A stretch of 64,000 nucleotides of DNA from Homarus americanus. Taxonomy: Eukaryota > Arthropoda > Malacostraca > Decapoda > Nephropidae. Positions 57,301 to 64,000 of the stretch are shown here, piece after piece; the first letter of the stretch is position 1, and the number at the start of each line of letters is the position of its first letter. A program made the translations under genes and the position numbers. The notes under the pieces were generated by a model, which saw only the letters and a program-made list of their open reading frames with translations, was not told the origin of the DNA and did not search any database. Location: contig NW_024725489.1 of NCBI RefSeq assembly GCF_018991925.1, positions 8,193,318 through 8,257,317 on the forward strand. Reading direction: 5' to 3'.

Positions 57301-60300
57301 TCCCCCTTTAACACACCCAACATAACTCTCCCTTCAACACACCCTACATAACAACATAAGTCTCCCTTTAACACACCCAATATAACAACATAACTCTCCT
57401 TTTAACACACCCAACATAACAACATAACTCTCCCTTTAACACACCCAACATAGCACCATAACTCTCCCTTTAACACACCCAACATAACAAAATAACTCTC
57501 CCTTTAACATACTAAACATAACAACATAACTCTCCCTTTAACACACCCAACATAACAAAATAACTCTCCCTTTAACATACTAAACATAAGAACATAACTC
57601 TAACTTTAACACACGCCAACATAACAACATATATCTCCCTTTAAAACAACCAACATAACAACATATATCTCCCTTTAAGACACCAAACTTAACAACACAA
57701 CTCTCTTTTTAACACACCCAACATAACAACATAGCTCTCACTTTAACACACCCAACATAACATAACTCTCCCTTTAACACACCCTACAAAACAATATAAG
57801 TCTCCCTTTAACACACCCAATATAACAACATAACTCTCCTTTTAACACCCCCAAAATAACAACATAACTCTCCCTTTAACACACCCAACATAACAACATG
57901 ACTCTCCCTTTAACACACCCAACATAACAAAATAACTCTCCCTTTAACATACGAAACAAAACAACATAATTCTCCCTTTAACACACCCAACATAACAAAA
58001 TAACTCTCCCTTTAACATACTAAGCAAAACAACATAACTCTCCCTTTCACACAACCAACATAACTCTAACTTTAACACAAACAACATAGCAACATAACGC
58101 CGTTTAACAAACAAAACATAACCTAACTCTCCCTTTAACACACCCAACATAACATCATAACTCTACCTTTAACACACGCAACATAACAATATAATTCTCC
58201 CTTTAACACACCCATCATAACAACATAACTCTCCCTTTAACACATCCAACATAACAACATAAATCCCCCTTTAACACACCAAACATAACATAACTCTCCC
58301 TTTAACACACCTAACATAACAACATAACTCTCCCTTTAACACACCCAACATAACAACAAGGCTCTCCCTTTAACACATCCAACATAACAACATAACTCTC
58401 TCCTTAACACACCTAACATAACAACATACCTCTCCCTTTAACACACTTTACATAACAACATAACTCTCCCTTTAACACACCCAACATAACGTAATTCCCC
58501 CTTTAACATACCCAACATAACAACATACCTCTCCCTTTAACGCACCCAACATAACAACACAACTCTTCCTTTAACACACCCTACATAACAACATAAGTCT
58601 TCCTTAAACTCACCCAACATAACAATATAACTCTCCCTTTAACACACCCAACATAACAACATAGCTCTCCCTTTAACACACCCAACATAACAACATAATT
58701 ACCCCTTTAACACACCCAACATAACAACAAAGCTCTCCCTTTAACACACCAAACATAACATAACTCACCCTTTATCACACCCAACCTTTACAACATAATT
58801 CTCCCTTTAACACACCTAACATAACAACATAGCTCTCCCTTTAACACACCCAACATAACAATATAACTCATTTTAACACACCGAACATAACAACATAAGT
58901 CTTCCTTTAACTCACCCAACATAACAACATAACTCTCCCTTTAACACACCCAACATAACAACATAGCTCTCCCTTTAACGCACCCAACAAAACAACATAA
59001 CTCCCCCTTTAGCACAAACAACATAACAACATAACTTTCCCTTTAACACACCCATCATAACAACATAATTCTTCCTTTAACACACCTGACATAACAACAT
59101 AACTCTTCCTTTAACACACCCAATATAACAACATAACTCCCCCTTTAACACACCCAAAATAACAACACAACTCTTCCTTTAACACACCCAACATAACAAC
59201 ACAACTCTCCCTTTAACACACCCAACATAACAAAATAACTCTCCCTTTAACACACCGAACATAGCAACATAGCTCTTCCATTAACGCACCAAACATAACA
59301 ATATAACTCACCCTTTAACACACCTAACATAACAAAATAACTCTCCGTTTAACACACTAAACATACACAACATAACTCTCCCTTTAACACACCTAACATA
59401 GCAAAATAACTCTTCCTTTAACATACTAAACATACCAACATAACTCTCCCTTTAACACAACCAACCTAACTCTAACTTTAACACAAACAACATAGCAACA
59501 TAACTCCGTTTAACACACAAAACATAACCTAACTCTCCCTTTAATACACCCAACATAACATCAAAACTCTACCTTTAACACATCGACGTAACACTGCTCG
59601 CGCAACACGCAGACGTAACAACATAACTCTCCCTTTAACACACTTTACATAACAATCATAACTCTCCCTTTAACACACCCAACATAACATAATTCCCCCT
59701 TTAACACACCCAACATAACAACATATCTCTCCCCTTAACGCATCCCAACATAACAACATAACTCTACCTTTAACACACCTAACATAACAACATAACTCTC
59801 CCTTTAACACACCCAACATAACAGTATAACTCTCCATTTAACATAGCGAACATAACAACATAAGTCTTCTTTTAACAGACCCAACATAACAACATAACTC
59901 TCCCATTATCACACCCAACATAACAACGTAACTCTCCCTTTAACACACACCAACATAACAACATAACTCTCCCTTTAATACACCCAACATAACAACATAA
60001 CTCTCCTTTTAACACTCCCAACATAACAACATAACTCTAACGTTAACACACCCAACATAACAACATAACTAACCCTTTAGCACACCCAACAAAACAACAT
60101 AACTCTCCCTTTAACACACCCAACATAAGAACGTAACTCTCCCTTTAACACACCCAATATAAAAACACATCTCTCCCTTTAACACACACAACATGACAAC
60201 ATAACTCTCCCTTTAACACACCCAACATAACAACATAACTCTCCCTTTATCATACCCAACATAACAACATAACTCTCCCTTTAACACACCCAACATATCA

Positions 60301-60473
60301 TCATAACTCTCCCTTTAACACACCCAATATAACAACACAACCCTCCCGTTAACACACCCAACATAACCATATAAGTCTTCCTTTAACACACCCATCATAA
60401 CAACATAACTCCTCCTTAGCACGCACCAGCCCTGGTCATTCGTGACGGGAAAGGCGTTGACAAGCTCGAGAAA

Positions 60474-60824
60474 ATGCAAAATAAAGCCCTCAGAATTATC
60501 CTAGGATGTCCCATGAGCACTAAAGTACTTAATATGAGGAAAGAACTAGGTATACCCAGTGTTAAAGATAGAATAATTGAAGTCAACCTCATGATAGCCC
60601 TGAGGCTTCTGCGTGGTGATCCTGATAACATTGTTTCCTTAAAATTGCTAGAATGTATGAACCATGGGACTACTGAGTCTAAATGGATCCAAACTACAGC
60701 TACACATATGAAGATATTTGGACTAGACCACCTGTACAAAGTTGAGACACAACAGCGCTTCCTGCCACCTGGCGGACAGTTCCCTTCGATATCACAATAC
60801 CGACGTTTCCGCCTAAAAAATTAA
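60474..60824 (+). pseudogene. LINE ORF2 connector after RT
   Basis: A 116-residue frame beginning at MQNKALRIILGCPMSTKVLN, the short block that follows the RT domain in LINE ORF2 proteins (family form: Q-N-x-A-L-R-I-I-L-G). The RT domain itself was lost by 5' truncation. Ends at TAA 60824, a stop that splits it from the RNase H frame 36 bases on. Confidence 0.75.
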
Positions 60825-60859
60825 TTATACAAAGCATTTATCTCCAACACACTGCCAAA

Positions 60860-61378
60860 TTGAGAGCCCTTGAACACATACACACTCTACAGACTGATGA
60901 TAATATCACACAGACCATCTACACTGATGGATCTCTAAACACCGCCTGTGGGAGGGCTGGAAGTGCTATTGTTGTGACTCAACCTGACGGTAATATAATT
61001 GAGAAAGGAGTTAGAATTAACAACTGGGCATCCACTCTACAAACTGAATTAGTTGCCATACTCACAGCTATTAAATTCATTGAAACCACTGTTACTGACA
61101 GTCTCATCATCACTGACTCTCTATCCTCACTACTTGCCCTTGGTACCCTCGACTCAGGTTGTCACGATCTTGTCTCTGAAGCCAGACACAAATATGCGTG
61201 CCTTGTTGACTGGGGTGTCAGGGTCAAACTGTTGTGGATCCCCTCTCACATAGGCCTCATAAAACATGACAGAGTTGATGCCCTCGCCAAACTCGCGTCT
61301 AACAAAGACACCGTTGAATACAATTTGGGTCTGTCAAAAAGAACCCTTAAAACTGTAAATTGTAAGAAACTCTATTGA
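60860..61378 (+). CDS. LINE RNase H domain
   Basis: A 172-residue open frame (first ATG is internal to ORF2). Catalytic residues are visible: YTDGSLN (Asp), TELVAIL (Glu), ITDSLSSL (Asp) and the C-terminal HDRVDALAK (Asp). WIPSHIGL precedes the last motif as in I/R1-group LINEs. It degrades RNA in the RNA-DNA hybrid during target-primed synthesis. Domain order and the downstream CCHC suggest the I/R1-like side of the LINE tree; exact clade uncertain. Confidence 0.85.
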   Translation: MRALEHIHTLQTDDNITQTIYTDGSLNTACGRAGSAIVVTQPDGNIIEKGVRINNWASTLQTELVAILTAIKFIETTVTDSLIITDSLSSLLALGTLDSGCHDLVSEARHKYACLVDWGVRVKLLWIPSHIGLIKHDRVDALAKLASNKDTVEYNLGLSKRTLKTVNCKKLY

Positions 61379-61571
61379 TGAGTTTGACGCAAGTAGACAA
61401 GTGCAAACAGGCACTAGTCGATCCATAGTTTACCATGATGAGATGTATCAAGTGAAACATGTATATGGAGCAAGTAAGATCACTAGGATTACAAGATGCT
61501 GGTAACTGCCAGATTAAGGTTAGGATATAAGTACTTCTGGGCAGTATGTTCCTCAAGCAGATGTAAACAAA

Positions 61572-61660
61572 ACTAAATGTAAAGTGTGTGGCCATACATA
61601 TGGCCACACACTTGAACACTACGTCCTCGACTGTGTGAAGATAGAACCTTTTAGGGACAG
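61572..61660 (+). pseudogene. C-terminal CCHC motif of the LINE ORF2
   Basis: KCKVCGHTYGHTLEHYVLDC: C-x2-C-x8-H-x4-C, the zinc-binding end of many LINE ORF2 proteins, out of frame with the RNase H frame. The stretch between has stops. Confidence 0.7.
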
Positions 61661-64000
61661 GTCCAAGCACACTGTGTGAAATGGCACAACACTTCATCTC
61701 TAATGGCAAGATAGCCGACATATTAAGATTGTATCCACTTTTTTGCACTCAGTAACTATATCAGTTCTCATGTACAGAACCAAATACGCAATGTGCTTGA
61801 ATACCTCCCACGCAAATGTGAATAACAAAGTGTGAGGCCAGACATACTGCCTCACACGCCTGTTCTCACGCATTTGTGAATAAGTTACCCTTTATGTATA
61901 GAACTAAACAAATAATGTAAATGAAGTACTGTGTAACTTTCGGTGCCATAATATCCTGACAACCGGGGTTAATTATTATGACCCTTTGTAAACCCTACTC
62001 TGTAATCCTTTTGCGCTACCGCTCACAGGATGAGGTAAGTAATATCAAAGTAGCGCTGCAAGGCAAAATCAACTTTTAGCACACCCAACATAACACTATA
62101 ACTCTCCCTTTAACACACTCAACATAACAACATAACTCTCCCTTTTTTTCACACGCAACATAACAACATAAGTATTCCTTTTACGCACCAAACATACCAA
62201 CATAACCCTCCCTTTAAGACACCCAACACAACTAAAAAGCACTTCCTTTAACACACCAAACATAACAACATGACTCCCCTTTAGCACACCACACATAACA
62301 ACATAACTTTCCCTTTAACACACCCAACATAACAACATAAGTCTTCCTTTAACACACCTCATATAGCAACATAGCTCTTTCTTTAACACAACCAACATAA
62401 CAACATAACCCTCTCTTTAACACACCCAATATAACAACATAAATCCCCCTTTAACACACCCAACATAACTCTCCCTTTAAAACACCCTACATAACAACAT
62501 AAGTCTCCCTTTAACACACCCAATATAACAACATACCTCTCCTTTTAACACTCCCAACATAACTACATAACTCTCCCTTTAACACACCCAACATAACAAC
62601 ATAACTCTCCCTTTAACACACCCAACATAACAAAATAACTCCCCCTTTAACATACTAAACATAACAACATAACTCTCCCTTTAACACACCCAACATAACA
62701 AAATAACTCTCCCTTTAACATACTAAACATAAGAACATAACTAACTTTAACACACGCCAACATAACAACATATATCTCCCTTTAACACAACCAACATAAC
62801 AACATATATCTCCCTTTAAGACACCCAACTTAACAACACAACTCTCTTTTTAACACACCCAACAATACAACATAGCTCTCCCTTTAACACACCCAACATA
62901 ACAACATAACTCTCACTTTAACACACCCAACATAAGCACAAAGCTCTTCCTTTAACACCTCCAACATAACAACATAAATCCCCCTTTAACACACCCAACA
63001 TAACATAACTCTCCCTTTAACACACCCTACAAAACAATATAAGTCTCCCTTTAACACACCCAATATAACAACATAACTCTCCTTTTAACACTCCCAACAT
63101 AACAACATAACTCTCCCTTTAACACACCCAACATAACAACATAACTCTCCCTTTAACACACCCAACATAACAAAATAACTCTCCCTTTAACATACTAAAC
63201 ATAACAACATAACTCTCCCTTTAACACACCCAACATACCAAAATAACTCTCCCTTTAACATATTAAGCAAAACAACATAACTCTCCCTTTAACACAACCA
63301 ACGTAACTCTAACATTAACACAAACAACATAGCAACATAACTCCGATTAACAAACAAAACATAACCTAACTCTCCCTTTAACACACCCAACATAACATCA
63401 TAACTCTACCTTTAACACACGCAACATAACAATATAATTCTCCCTTTAACACACCCATCATAACAACATAACTCTCCCTTTAACACATCCAACATAACAA
63501 CATAAATCCCCTTTAACAACCAAACATAACATAACTCTCCCTTTAACACACCAGCAACAAAACAACATAACTCTCCCTTTAACACACCCAATATAACAAC
63601 AAGTTCTCCTTTAACACATCAAACATAATAATCTCCAACACACCTAACATAACAACATAGCTCTCCCTTTAACACACCATAACAACATAACTCTCCTTTA
63701 ACACAATAACTAACATTTTAACACACCGAACATAACAACATAAGTCTTCCTTTAACTCACCCAACATAACAACATAACTCTCCCTTTAACACACCCAACA
63801 TAACAACATAGCTCTCCCTTTAACGCACCCAACAAAACAACATAACTCCCCCTTTAGCACAAACAACATAACAACATAACTTTCCCTTTAACACACCCAT
63901 CATAACAACATAATTCTTCCTTTAACACACCTGACATAACAACATAACTCCCCCTTTAACACACCCAAAATAACAACACAACTCTTCCTTTAACACACCC

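Larger units (their letters stand above)
60415..62075 (+). mobile_element. 5'-truncated LINE with RNase H, in the minisatellite
   Basis: Plus strand: end of RT/connector (60474-60824), RNase H (60860-61378), a terminal CCHC motif and a 3' UTR of about 400 bases. Minisatellite units flank both sides, so it inserted into an existing array. Truncation at the 5' end fits target-primed integration. Confidence 0.85.
52681..64000. repeat. 34-bp minisatellite, ~9.3 kb net
   Basis: The unit begins CTCTCCCTTTAACACACCCA and continues ACATAACAACATAA. Roughly 270 units by length, allowing for the inserts at 54047-54375 and 60415-62075. Frequent variants (CTTCCTTTAAC, TAAGTCTTCC, AACAAAATAACT) occur in ordered strings that recur far apart. 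The array continues past the window end. The minus-strand GVLKGEL frames are shadows. Confidence 0.97.

Noticed and set aside
52681..64000. 34-bp array as a CRISPR array
   Set aside because: Units are head-to-tail without unique spacers, and the surroundings are eukaryotic transposons.

Overview
The window looks like non-genic, repeat-dense DNA from a metazoan nuclear genome. An arthropod, most likely a decapod-type crustacean, is my best guess; this is inference. The grounds are CR1-type and RNase H-bearing LINEs, two kinds of Penelope-like element (PLE), Ty3/gypsy, PIF/Harbinger and hAT-like elements, long (TA)n and (CA)n tracts, kilobase minisatellites, spliceosomal introns, and a few short CCTAA runs that match the arthropod telomere unit. 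I found no convincing host gene, rRNA or tRNA. Nearly every coding stretch belongs to a mobile element, and most are broken.

Layout. 0-3.4 kb: simple repeats and a decayed minus-strand LTR retroelement with a DTGAD protease motif. 4.0-4.2 kb: a 208-bp MITE. 4.57-13.73 kb: the most interesting locus, a nested pair. The outer element has inverted repeats of more than 500 bp and encodes one large decayed protein. That protein has FEN1/PIN-like acidic motifs, an HAFSGCDTTS block and a C-terminal cysteine cluster, and I see no DDE transposase in it. A 3.7-kb inner element (6149-9861) has about 335-bp TIRs, an 8-bp target duplication and its own three-exon RNase-H-fold transposase. It sits inside the outer reading frame, and its right junction is a 39-bp perfect palindrome.

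14.8-18.9 kb: a plus-strand Ty3/gypsy element (gag, zinc knuckle, protease, RT) that stops abruptly just after YLDD, at a 29-bp motif also present next to its putative primer-binding site. 19.3-20.2 kb: a 5'-truncated LINE tail. 20.2-22.2 kb: a HARBI1-like transposase pseudogene. 24 kb: a zinc-ribbon fragment of IS1595/Merlin type. 28.1-33.5 kb: PLE pieces with pseudo-LTRs in inverted orientation, a 193-bp hAT MITE splitting the GIY-YIG domain, and a nearly full-length CR1 (ORF1 with coiled coil and SGNH esterase; ORF2 with endonuclease and RT) between the PLE parts.

33.5 kb: a 100-N assembly gap. 33.6-38.5 kb: a 20-bp G-rich minisatellite with about 2-kb higher-order periodicity. 38.8-52.3 kb: mostly unassigned AT-rich DNA with a second PLE fragment, a gag-like coiled-coil remnant, a second LINE of the 19-kb family, a CR1 5' fragment, an RNase H remnant and one short unexplained ORF (47.7 kb). 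52.3 kb to the end: a 34-bp minisatellite of about 9.3 kb net, interrupted by an unidentified 0.33-kb insert and a 1.66-kb LINE, and carrying an internal duplication of about 2 kb.

The genes do not form a pathway. The order of nesting gives a relative history: outer long-TIR element, then the hAT-like element inside it; PLE, then the hAT MITE and perhaps CR1; minisatellite, then the LINE.
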